Source of the DNA: DASUNP01 sp035249305
Lineage (GTDB): Bacteria > Acidobacteriota > Blastocatellia > UBA7656
Reading direction: 5' to 3'
Assembly (NCBI GenBank): GCA_035249305.1
Contig: DATFGQ010000112.1
Location: 24,297 to 88,296, forward strand
Length of the DNA: 64,000 nucleotides
Shown: piece by piece, positions 27,001 through 33,893 of the stretch
Numbering within the stretch: position 1 is the stretch's first letter
How the letters are laid out: each line of letters begins with the position of its first letter
Position numbers and translations under genes: made by a program
Notes under the pieces: model-generated
What the model saw: the letters and a program-made list of their open reading frames with translations, nothing else
Told to the model about the DNA's origin: nothing
Databases searched by the model: none

Positions 27001-28267
27001 GCAGCGCGCGGTCGGGCCAGTCCGAAAAGGATGAGGCCCACTCCGCCAGATCGCCCGTTATCGGGTCGATCATCTTTTCGCCGTTGCCGAATACCAGCAG
27101 ACGGTGCGCGGAGTATTTATGCTTCAAATCTTCGAGGTGCACTGCGTCGCCAGCGCCGCCCCGGCACAGGCGCGGGTCGCCTTCGTAAAAATAAATCTCG
27201 ACGAAGATCGATTCGCGCTCCAGGGCGCGCGCAAGGTGACTGTAGAGCTGCGCCTGGTGATCCCTGTAGGACGCGCGGTCTATGAGCACAAGGTATTCGG
27301 GCTGTCTCGTCTCCGCCCTGTAACGGAAGCTCGGGTAGCCCAGAGATTCGATCGTAGCCGTGACGGTCGCCTCCACGTCTAACCGTTCGGACTCGCCCGC
27401 CTGACGCCGGCGCATGAGCCGCGTCGCAGTGTAGAAAGTCTCCGCATCGTAGAGCCTTGCCCTCGGCGCTTTGACCTTGATCGGCCAGAGCAAAGGCGGC
27501 TTCTTGCCGCGCTGTTTCTGGAGCACCAGGTTGCGGCGGTTGAGGCGATACCACTCGTAGAACAAAAAGATGACGAGCGGCGCAAGCACAACGCCTGCGC
27601 GGATAGCGTTCTTATAGCGCTCGTAAAAACTCTGCTCGACTACGGCCGGAGCCGCGGGCTCGGGTTGTTCGGGCTCGACGGCGGGGGCGGTTTCAACAGG
27701 CTGCGGCTCGGCGGCTTGCGGCCCTTGCGCGCGGGCGCCCGGCTCGCGCGGCCCCGCGTCCGGCTGCGGCGGCTGCCCCGGATCGCCGCTTTGCCCTTGA
27801 GGGCTCTCCACAGGCACGGGCTTATCAACCCTCGTCGCCACTATGTTCTCGGGCCTGACCTGATCTCTGGTCGCGTACGTAACTATGAGAAAGATGAGCG
27901 CCAGAACGGCTGTTGCCGCTATGGCATAAGGCCATCTCCGCGCGCCCAGCGGTTCCGCCCGGCGCGCGTCGATCATAACGTCCGGCGCGGCGGTCACATT
28001 CGACTCGCGCCCTGCGACGGCCGCATGAAAGATTGCGAAGAAGCTGTCGAAGGCTTGATAAAACTGCTCCTGCTCAGCCTTGCTCGTGGCGAATACAGGG
28101 CAGAGGAAGGTCTTTAAATCGTGTGGGGCCGAGACACCTTCGTTGAGACTCAGCACGCGATGCAATCGAAGGTAGTGTTCGACGCCTATGACAAAGCCCT
28201 GACGGCGCAAGTATTCAATGAAGTCGCTGAAGATGAGGGGAACATCTTTCGAGCCATTCGTGCCCAT
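24053..28267 (-). CDS. Membrane protein with two vWA domains and C-terminal TPRs
   Basis: This 1404-residue protein has, in order: an N-terminal helical segment (LIFSDFIEYLRRQGFVIGVEHYLRL, 11-35) like those found beside MoxR/CoxE systems; a TM at about 113-131; a Pro/Glu-rich linker (148-210); a TM at about 223-238; a degenerate vWA-like domain (EYLVLIDRASYRDHQA, 324-339, lacking the DxSxS metal site); a helical region (480-645); a TM at about 669-688; a canonical vWA with LLDTSGSM (Asp717, Ser719, Ser721) and VITDFSAEF; a beta-rich region (870-1085); TMs at about 1095-1115 and 1126-1149; and at least three TPRs (about 1255-1385). It directly follows the MoxR gene with no gap. Base composition drops sharply downstream of about 26250, i.e. 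from residue 670 on. vWA plus MoxR pairs act as chaperone-like remodelling machines; the double vWA and TPR form here is unusual. Confidence 0.9.
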   Translation of the reverse strand: MGTNGSKDVPLIFSDFIEYLRRQGFVIGVEHYLRLHRVLSLNEGVSAPHDLKTFLCPVFATSKAEQEQFYQAFDSFFAIFHAAVAGRESNVTAAPDVMIDARRAEPLGARRWPYAIAATAVLALIFLIVTYATRDQVRPENIVATRVDKPVPVESPQGQSGDPGQPPQPDAGPREPGARAQGPQAAEPQPVETAPAVEPEQPEPAAPAVVEQSFYERYKNAIRAGVVLAPLVIFLFYEWYRLNRRNLVLQKQRGKKPPLLWPIKVKAPRARLYDAETFYTATRLMRRRQAGESERLDVEATVTATIESLGYPSFRYRAETRQPEYLVLIDRASYRDHQAQLYSHLARALERESIFVEIYFYEGDPRLCRGGAGDAVHLEDLKHKYSAHRLLVFGNGEKMIDPITGDLAEWASSFSDWPDRALLTTEPVERWGLREITLAGQFVLLPATLEGLLAVVESFDISSTADLRGRLEVDLAAPPRELDRDGAVAALREYLKEETFQWLCACAVYPELHWDLTLYLGSLACMPESLVREENLLKLARLPWFRAGAMPDELRWELIRELDKDKEKAIRAAIIELLETSSPPEETIASDTYQLNLVVQRWLLRRDRKRRREMLRAIKNLPQSRVVRDYTILRFLESSRHSPIDFILPRRLRKVFYRNGVPAFGLKTGVRLFASACVTIIIALVLYRDALLPVFEATPPSEIAHQQRKKANVILLDTSGSMIRAYKKGLKDSLISPLIDSSAFGAQEQVIVRWFDEKMVTKVETDNPRAVLNHIPSPEQSTGINTDLESAVDRTLLDATVMDSDDVLIWVITDFSAEFEHSGTTNQFLERANKDENIRTAFKYSLDTFEDTVMYLFYYSQKNSSLDIDGIASDVRQRVLKRIGEPTQRRGPFYETVGLKALVPYYTGNITINNEKFAVNGAPAALVDDKLELPTVPEGVPPNFIIRFHLQRRLGGMTITDGRIAATKFSLQLPQSVISRSDPAAWSTEISPRTFMMNRDPATQLEYRLNLISVGPSFYPASFWNGLWNSRSEPVEAIFAFTPIADSFIRNEYVGSESFLDRFPSSVTDAHKSGRPILIQMRFQVEFDTRRRRLTIGGIALIAILFALSAVTISGRVFKRKSFTMSHLLICLLMSILSAAISVYIFVLLPAENKLADALRKAVDENRLITDGNDDAYTYYHQLKATDPDNKVFSHLYPKLVDGLWNIGNEIVDRGDDPGGEPLFGEDWHKAARAYRWLSQLDDRARARELYAEGKLAMLERRMEEAERNFRAAGSLDSTWASPLNSLGVLRSNAREYAEATALFNRAIELDPNWAVPYYNLGILYYSISNYDLSERNYKRALELSPNWAKAHYWLGFVYEQQKRRLEAIKEYTAALTIAGSNEKAIDKAQQTHIRKLIDELKRR

Positions 28268-29263
28268 CTACTCCTCTGCGCGCCCGGCAAAAGTCCTCGC
28301 CAGCGTCTCACGGTCCTCATCGCTTTTCGCCAGTATCGAATAGGTGAACGCCAGCGCTTCATACTGCCCCGGCTTTATGTCGCCTACGTCGAGGTTCATC
28401 TTTTCGAGGATGCGGACCCAGGCCAGAAGCTCCGCGGTCGCGGGCTTCTTCTTCAGCGCGAGCTCTCGTATCTGGTCAAAGTGGTTGAGCGCGTTGTCGA
28501 GCATCTGCGGTGAGAATGAGCTGTCGAGCCCCAGCCGCCGCTGTACGATCTCCTTCAAACGCTCTTGCGCGGGGAAGGCTATGTGATAGAAGACGCAGCG
28601 GCGCAGGAAGGCCTCGGGCAGGTTCTTTTCGGAGTTGCTGGTCAAGACCAGTATGGGGCGATACGTCTGGTCGGCCGAAAACGTGCGGCCCGTCTCTTTG
28701 ACGGTGAACGAGAGGTTCTCGATCTCGTTCAAGACATCGTTAGGCAAATCGCGCGGCGCTTTGTCTATCTCGTCGATGAGCACGACGGTCCTGATCGGCC
28801 CCCGGTCTCGCAGGTGTTCGGGCAGGAAGGCGTTCGCCTCTTCGGCTTTCATCGACAGCAGGATGGCCAGGCCCAGAGCTTCGTAAGTTACGTAGCTTTC
28901 GACCGAGAGCTTTCCTTCGCGGAAGTGCGAGTCGTGGAAATGGCCGAGCGCGTCGTAGCGGTAAAAGAGGTCGCGCGCGGTCGAGATGGTCTTCGTGTGA
29001 AAGACAAGCGGCGAAGCGGTCTCCAGCTCGTGAGCGATGCTCGCGGCCAACTGCGTCTTTCCAGTCCCCGGCTCGCCCGTGACGAGCAACGGCTGGCCCA
29101 AAGCTATGGCCACGTTCACCGCGTCGCGCAGCCCTTTATCGGCGAGGTAATGGGCCGGGTCGTCGAGCGACGAGGGCTTTTCGTAAAGAGGCAGTTTAGC
29201 GCCTCTGTTGCTGAGAGTCGTGCCGTCGCCCGCGTAAAGCTCAAAGCCGCTGCCACTCATCAC
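28268..29263 (-). CDS. MoxR-family AAA+ ATPase
   Basis: This is a 331-residue cytoplasmic ATPase. Walker A is GEPGTGKT (63-70), Walker B VVLIDEID (160-167), sensor 1 LTSNSEKN (207-214) and the arginine-finger region AFLRRC (218-223). MoxR ATPases form hexamers that remodel clients with a vWA partner, here the gene immediately downstream (stop and ATG adjoin). Its start overlaps the stop of the DUF4062 gene by four bases (ATGA). The tight three-gene packing argues for one functional complex. Confidence 0.95.
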   Translation of the reverse strand: MMSGSGFELYAGDGTTLSNRGAKLPLYEKPSSLDDPAHYLADKGLRDAVNVAIALGQPLLVTGEPGTGKTQLAASIAHELETASPLVFHTKTISTARDLFYRYDALGHFHDSHFREGKLSVESYVTYEALGLAILLSMKAEEANAFLPEHLRDRGPIRTVVLIDEIDKAPRDLPNDVLNEIENLSFTVKETGRTFSADQTYRPILVLTSNSEKNLPEAFLRRCVFYHIAFPAQERLKEIVQRRLGLDSSFSPQMLDNALNHFDQIRELALKKKPATAELLAWVRILEKMNLDVGDIKPGQYEALAFTYSILAKSDEDRETLARTFAGRAEE

Positions 29264-30642
29264 AAGTACCCCCGCGTTCTGATAAGGTCGCGGTGCATCA
29301 ATTCGACAAGGCGCTCAAGCTCGTGCTCGACCTCGGCCATGCAGATCTGCTCTACCGTCTGGCCGTCGCCTGAGGTAAAGACCCTCTCCAGGAACTCGTG
29401 CCGCAGCTTCTCCGTGTGGATGTTGTTGAGGCTGAACCAGTCTTGAACCTCGTCTTGCTTTACGGCCGCAAGCTCCCTGAACATCATACCCGGGCAAGTC
29501 TCGCGGTACGACGCGACGATCTCTCGCAGCTCTCTTTCGATCTGGGCCTTGTCGAAACGCCTCTTCGCCAGCCAGCCTTTGAGCCAGCCCGCGCTCTGGC
29601 CCTTCGGGTAGATGACGTTGAGGAATATCAGGAACTGCGGCGCGCGCGCAAGCGCTTTGACGCCGGACCAGTATTCGAGATACCACCTGATGACCTCGCC
29701 CGTGTCCTTGCCCCACCGCGAGGCGTGTATCCTGTGCTGGAGCACTATGAGCGGGCTCCTCCCTGATGAGGCCAGCCGCGCGAGCGCCTCCACCGACAGG
29801 TCATCTTCCATGTAGGCAGGGTCGAACTCTGCAAAGAGCATTACTAACAGTTGCTGCTGAAGCTCCTCGGGTTCGCCGTCGTATACCCAGCCCATCCTCT
29901 TGAGCGCGGCGACGCCCTTCTGCCCGCCCCACTTCCTCTCGGCGAACCCGCTGATCTCCGTGTGGAAGAGGCGGTCAACCAGGCTGTCGTGACACTCCCT
30001 CTCTTCGCCGTGAATGACGAAGAGCTGCGGCGAGCCGGGCTGCCGCTTGAAGCTCGACGTGAAGAAGCTCTTGAACTCATTGACCTGCCGTGCGCGGTCG
30101 CAGGTCTTCGAGACCAGGTAGCCGAGGTTCGGCTGCCGCCCGCGCGCGTCCGTCCCGGCGACGCTGCGCCTGGCTTTGTCGGCCCAGCTCCGCACGGCCC
30201 TCTCCACTTGCTTCACAAGCTCTTCTTTACTGCGGAAGAAGCTGACCAGGTACTCTTCGCTCAGCTCCTTGCGCAGGGCGTGCAGCCGGTCCGCGCCTTC
30301 GCCTTTCTCCATCAATGAAGGCGGCCACGGGTGATCCTCCGCCGACAAGAAGATCAGGCAAGGCAGGCCGTTTTTGACGGCGTGGCGGAACTCAAGCTCA
30401 GTGATCGACCGCCCCTCAGGGTCCCCACTCTTAGGGACGAAGCCATACCGCCAGGCGAAGAATCCTACGTAGAGGTCGCAGGCGGCGACATCTGCCAGGC
30501 ACTTGTCGAGCGGCCTCTGGTCCGTAGCGATGTAATCCTCCATCGCGGCGACCATGTGCCCCATTCGTCGGAGCGCTTCACAAGCGGCCTCGCGGTACTC
30601 TTTGAGATCGCTGTAGGTCGAAGAGATGTAGATTCTTGCCAT
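29260..30642 (-). CDS. DUF4062 protein with degenerate STAND-like region
   Basis: This is a 460-residue soluble protein. Residues 1-110 form a DUF4062 domain: MARIYISSTYSDLKEYREAA, DLYVGFFAWRYGF, SITELEFRHAV and GLPCLIFL, a TIR-like flavodoxin-type fold common in bacterial conflict proteins. Residues about 185-345 resemble the N-terminal half of a STAND NTPase without its catalytic residues: the P-loop position reads QLFVIHGEERECHDSLVDR, with no GK(S/T). LIVLQHRIH and APQFLIFLNVIY would be later strands. The C-terminus is helical and acidic. It starts 9 bases after the CocE stop with no clear ribosome binding site, and overlaps the MoxR start. It is probably the sensor or effector of the MoxR/vWA unit; the iSTAND call is inference. 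Confidence 0.9.
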   Translation of the reverse strand: MARIYISSTYSDLKEYREAACEALRRMGHMVAAMEDYIATDQRPLDKCLADVAACDLYVGFFAWRYGFVPKSGDPEGRSITELEFRHAVKNGLPCLIFLSAEDHPWPPSLMEKGEGADRLHALRKELSEEYLVSFFRSKEELVKQVERAVRSWADKARRSVAGTDARGRQPNLGYLVSKTCDRARQVNEFKSFFTSSFKRQPGSPQLFVIHGEERECHDSLVDRLFHTEISGFAERKWGGQKGVAALKRMGWVYDGEPEELQQQLLVMLFAEFDPAYMEDDLSVEALARLASSGRSPLIVLQHRIHASRWGKDTGEVIRWYLEYWSGVKALARAPQFLIFLNVIYPKGQSAGWLKGWLAKRRFDKAQIERELREIVASYRETCPGMMFRELAAVKQDEVQDWFSLNNIHTEKLRHEFLERVFTSGDGQTVEQICMAEVEHELERLVELMHRDLIRTRGYL

Positions 30643-30651
30643 GACAGAAAG

Positions 30652-32295
30652 TCAAGGTCTCTTCCCGTTCGCCGAGGGCACGACCGGCAGCAGCGCGCGC
30701 GAAGGGTGCGCGCGGTCGTGATGAATGACATTAGTGGCCACGCGAGTCTCACTGCCAGCACGCATCGGGCGGCCCGTATTCGGGTTCGGGTCGAAGCGCG
30801 GGTCGTTCGAACTCGTCACGTGAATTGCTATGCGGTGGCCTTTGTTGATTATTATGCTCGTCGACCAGAGGTCTATCGTCAGCTTGTAGACCTCGCCCTT
30901 CTTCATGAAGACCTCTTTATTAAACCCTTCGCGGAACCGCGCGCGGAACGCCCCGTCTAACAGCAGCCGCTCGGTCCCGTCGGGATAAACGTCTATGAGC
31001 TTGGCCATGAAATCTGTGTCGGGCGCGTCCGACTCGACCCACAACTCGACCGCCACGCGGCCTGTCACTTCCAAGGGTGAATCGAGCGCGGGAGTGGCGA
31101 ACTTCAGAACGTCTTTCCTATCACCGACGGCGCGCTGGTCCATAGGCCCTTTCTTGATGTTGAGGTTCGAGCCGCCGACGGTAGGCACGGGGTTCTTGGG
31201 GTCATATTTATAAGTTGAAGTGCTTTCGCGCTCGGCGGGCAACCGCTCCGATATTCCGCCGCCTTCGGTCAAGAAGTATGAAGTGGTCCTCGCGGGGACG
31301 GGCCACGCCATGGCCGTGCGCCATTCGTTGCCGGGCGCTTTCGCGTCCGCCACGTCGCCCATAACGTAGTAGCGGACCGGCGGCTCGTCCATAATGCCGT
31401 TGTCTTTCCCCGCGAGCCAGTATTCGAACCAGCGCAGCGCCTCGTCCATGGCGTTGACCGTCGAGTTGGCGGGGTATTTGACCTCTTCAATCTGGCCGTG
31501 CCCCCACGGCCCCATAATCAGCTTCTGATTGCCCGCCGCCAGCCCGCCGCCTGATGATTGCAGCCCGACGAAATTATCTACGTTGCCCTGCGAGAATATG
31601 TCGTACCACCCGCCGTAGTTGTAAGTCGGCACGCGCACCTTCTCCCAGTGCTTAGGCATCTCGGCCAGCTCGTAATAGCCGTCGTAGACGTTGTGCTTGA
31701 ACATCTCTTCGAGCATCCAGTCGGCCTTCTGCCGCTTGAGCCACAACTCGTTCAACTCTTTTCTGAAGACGCCGCCGGGGAAAGTCGACTGGTGGTAGAT
31801 GCTCGACCGCGCGACCATCACGAAGTTCGCGACCAGGTGCGGCGGGTCCATCATCGCGGCCATGTTCGCCGTGATCCCCATCGCCGACGCGCCGAACATG
31901 CCGACCTTGCCGACGGACCAGCTCTGTTTCGCGACCCATTCGACCGTGTCATAGCCGTCCGTGTGGTCAGTCATGAACGGGCGGTATTCGCCTTCGCTCT
32001 TGCCCGTCCCGCGACAGTCCTGCACCACGAGCGCGAACCCGCGCCCGGTCCAGCGGGCGTTCGCCCCCGCTTGCGTCTGCCTGCCGTAAGGCGTGCGTAT
32101 CAAGACGGCGGGCCACGGGCCTGCGCCTTCGGGCAGGTAGACGGAGGTCGCGAGCTTTACGCCGTCGCGCATGGCGACCATCTGCTCCGCTGGCTTCGCC
32201 GATTGCGCGGGCGCGGTCGGCTGCTGCGCCAGGGTTGAGGGTAGAGCAACCAGGCAGATGATGATGATCGAGACGGTTATTCTTATGCGTTGCAC
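30652..32295 (-). CDS. Secreted CocE/NonD family hydrolase (X-Pro dipeptidyl-peptidase-like)
   Basis: This 547-residue protein has a signal peptide (MQRIRITVSIIIICLVALPSTLA). The alpha/beta-hydrolase part shows RDGVKLATSVYLPEG, the DCRGTGKSEGEY motif and nucleophile Ser137 in FGASAMG. The C-terminal jelly-roll lobe has MDQRAVGDRKDVL, ATPALDSPLEVTGRVAVELWV and RGSSNDPRF-like sequence typical of the S15/CocE C-terminal domain. Members cleave acyl esters or X-Pro peptides; which one cannot be told. Its stop is 9 bases before the DUF4062 start, so it may be cotranscribed with the conflict-like operon, though the secreted enzyme need not share its function. Confidence 0.93.
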   Translation of the reverse strand: MQRIRITVSIIIICLVALPSTLAQQPTAPAQSAKPAEQMVAMRDGVKLATSVYLPEGAGPWPAVLIRTPYGRQTQAGANARWTGRGFALVVQDCRGTGKSEGEYRPFMTDHTDGYDTVEWVAKQSWSVGKVGMFGASAMGITANMAAMMDPPHLVANFVMVARSSIYHQSTFPGGVFRKELNELWLKRQKADWMLEEMFKHNVYDGYYELAEMPKHWEKVRVPTYNYGGWYDIFSQGNVDNFVGLQSSGGGLAAGNQKLIMGPWGHGQIEEVKYPANSTVNAMDEALRWFEYWLAGKDNGIMDEPPVRYYVMGDVADAKAPGNEWRTAMAWPVPARTTSYFLTEGGGISERLPAERESTSTYKYDPKNPVPTVGGSNLNIKKGPMDQRAVGDRKDVLKFATPALDSPLEVTGRVAVELWVESDAPDTDFMAKLIDVYPDGTERLLLDGAFRARFREGFNKEVFMKKGEVYKLTIDLWSTSIIINKGHRIAIHVTSSNDPRFDPNPNTGRPMRAGSETRVATNVIHHDRAHPSRALLPVVPSANGKRP

Positions 32296-32308
32296 GGCGA
32301 CCTCCGTT

Positions 32309-32345
32309 GATTTCAGATCTGAGATTTCAGATCTGAAATCTCAGA
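32309..32345. repeat. Heptamer-period repeat between amidohydrolase and CocE genes
   Basis: The stretch reads as successive 7-base units GATTTCA, GATCTGA, GATTTCA, GATCTGA, AATCTCA. It is partly self-complementary and fills most of the 59-base gap. Confidence 0.7.
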
Positions 32346-32354
32346 CCCATCGTC

Positions 32355-33785
32355 TTACACCCAGACCCAGCCGAACTGCGTGTTTGAAGGCTGCGGGTTC
32401 TGGCGGTACTCTTCGCGCATCTCTGCGACCTTGTCTGTCTTGATCGCCTTGCGCTTCGCTTTAAGGTCGATCTTATAGATACGCGCGGCGTTCAGCCCGA
32501 AGATCTTCGCCTTTATCTCGGGCGTGAGTTTCTTGTAGCCGTATTTCTCGGCTATGTCGTCGCGAATCTGGAAGCGGCGGAACCGCTCTATCTGGTTCTG
32601 CGGGCTGCCGCCCCAGATCGAATCGGTGCCCCAGATGATCTGGTCTTCGCCGCCCGGCAGCGCCAGCATCTGACCGAACATGTGCATCGCCACTTCGGGG
32701 CGCGCGCCTGAAGTGCCGTTCCACGTAGAGCCGAGCTCGAAGTAGACGTTCTTCAGGTTGTTGCGCTTGACTATGTCGATCAGCTCGGAGATCCAGGGGA
32801 TGTACTGCGGGTTCTCGCGCTTCCCTTCCTGCACCTTCGCCGTCGGGTGCCACGCCGAGTGGTAGATGATGAAGTTCAGGTCGGGAAAATCCTTGGCCGT
32901 CTTCTCAACGTCTTTCGGGTGGCAGTGCTCTTCGTTGAAGAGCCCGAGCGGGAGCCCCTTGTGTATGCAGATATTCCTTATCCCGAGCTTGCGCGTGCGC
33001 TCCCAGAACGGGTAGGTCATCTTCTCGTCGTCGAGCCAGTAGGCGGTCTTGTTCAGCTCCGCGCCGGGGTACATCTTCCACGAGTTGATCTTGAGCTGCT
33101 TGGCCTGACGCTCCATCTCTTCCATCTCGGAGGCGCCGAGGTTCGGGCGCAGCAGCCCGTGCGAGAGCATGCGCTGGGACGCGGCCCACTGGTTTATCTC
33201 GTTGCGCGTCTTTACCATCTTGTCGGGCGGGAGTATGTTCTCGCGCCACTCGGAGGTCGGCACGCCCGAGATGATCGCCATCATCGTGTCGGAGTCGAAG
33301 AAAAGCTCTTTGACGTAATGCGCCTGGTTCAAGGCTTCGAGCGCCTCGTTGGTGGTCTTCTGCTGCGGGCGGAAGCGGCGCAGGAAGGCCGCGGCCTCTT
33401 TGCCGGCTTCGGTCTTTTCAAACCACCCGCTCTCGACATCTATGTGGTGCGTCTGGTTGTCGAAGATGAATTCGTTCTTCGGCCACTTCTCTTCAAACGC
33501 CGCCGGGTCTAAAGCCTCGACCGGGTCTACGTCGTAGGTCTTGCCGAAGACTTCGTTGAAGCAGATCATCGCCGCGGCCATGCCGCAGGAGGACTGCAAG
33601 AAGCGGCGGCGCGACACCCCGAGCCGTCGCGCGTTGCGGTCGGCCATCTCGCGCAGCCGGTTTTCGACCTCAAGCTCACGGGCGGACTGTGGCGGCGGAA
33701 TGAACTCTTCGTTCGACGAGATGCGGGTCGGTATAGGCGACTGGATGTCGGACGCCGCATCAAGGTAACACTTCCTTATCCACAT
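32355..33785 (-). CDS. Amidohydrolase (PF04909-type) with internal twin-arginine motif
   Basis: This is a 476-residue TIM-barrel metal-dependent hydrolase. SRRRFLQSSCGMAAAM (58-73) is a twin-arginine export signal preceded by an unusually long 57-residue stretch. The barrel has FDNQTHHIDVES near 108, NICIHKGLPLG, IYHSAWHP and the conserved Asp in IWGTDSIWGG; such residues bind the catalytic metal. Family members hydrolyse or decarboxylate aromatic and lactone substrates. The ATG is supported by AAAGGAGCAATCC; an internal start nearer the Arg pair would give a standard leader. It is flanked by heptamer repeats on both sides and lies between the TonB receptor and CocE genes, all on the minus strand. 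Confidence 0.9.
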   Translation of the reverse strand: MWIRKCYLDAASDIQSPIPTRISSNEEFIPPPQSARELEVENRLREMADRNARRLGVSRRRFLQSSCGMAAAMICFNEVFGKTYDVDPVEALDPAAFEEKWPKNEFIFDNQTHHIDVESGWFEKTEAGKEAAAFLRRFRPQQKTTNEALEALNQAHYVKELFFDSDTMMAIISGVPTSEWRENILPPDKMVKTRNEINQWAASQRMLSHGLLRPNLGASEMEEMERQAKQLKINSWKMYPGAELNKTAYWLDDEKMTYPFWERTRKLGIRNICIHKGLPLGLFNEEHCHPKDVEKTAKDFPDLNFIIYHSAWHPTAKVQEGKRENPQYIPWISELIDIVKRNNLKNVYFELGSTWNGTSGARPEVAMHMFGQMLALPGGEDQIIWGTDSIWGGSPQNQIERFRRFQIRDDIAEKYGYKKLTPEIKAKIFGLNAARIYKIDLKAKRKAIKTDKVAEMREEYRQNPQPSNTQFGWVWV

Positions 33786-33821
33786 GGATTGCTCCTTTCA
33801 AAAACAGAGGGTCAGGAGCAT

Positions 33822-33858
33822 CTGAAATCTCAAATTTGAAATTTGAAATCTCAAATGA
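33822..33858. repeat. Heptamer-period repeat downstream of TonB receptor
   Basis: The units are AAATCTC, AAATTTG, AAATTTG, AAATCTC, AAAT, with strong self-complementarity. It lies between the amidohydrolase start and the receptor stop. Confidence 0.72.
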
Positions 33859-33893
33859 CCCCCGACCCCCTTAAACCAAATAACCGGTCACTA

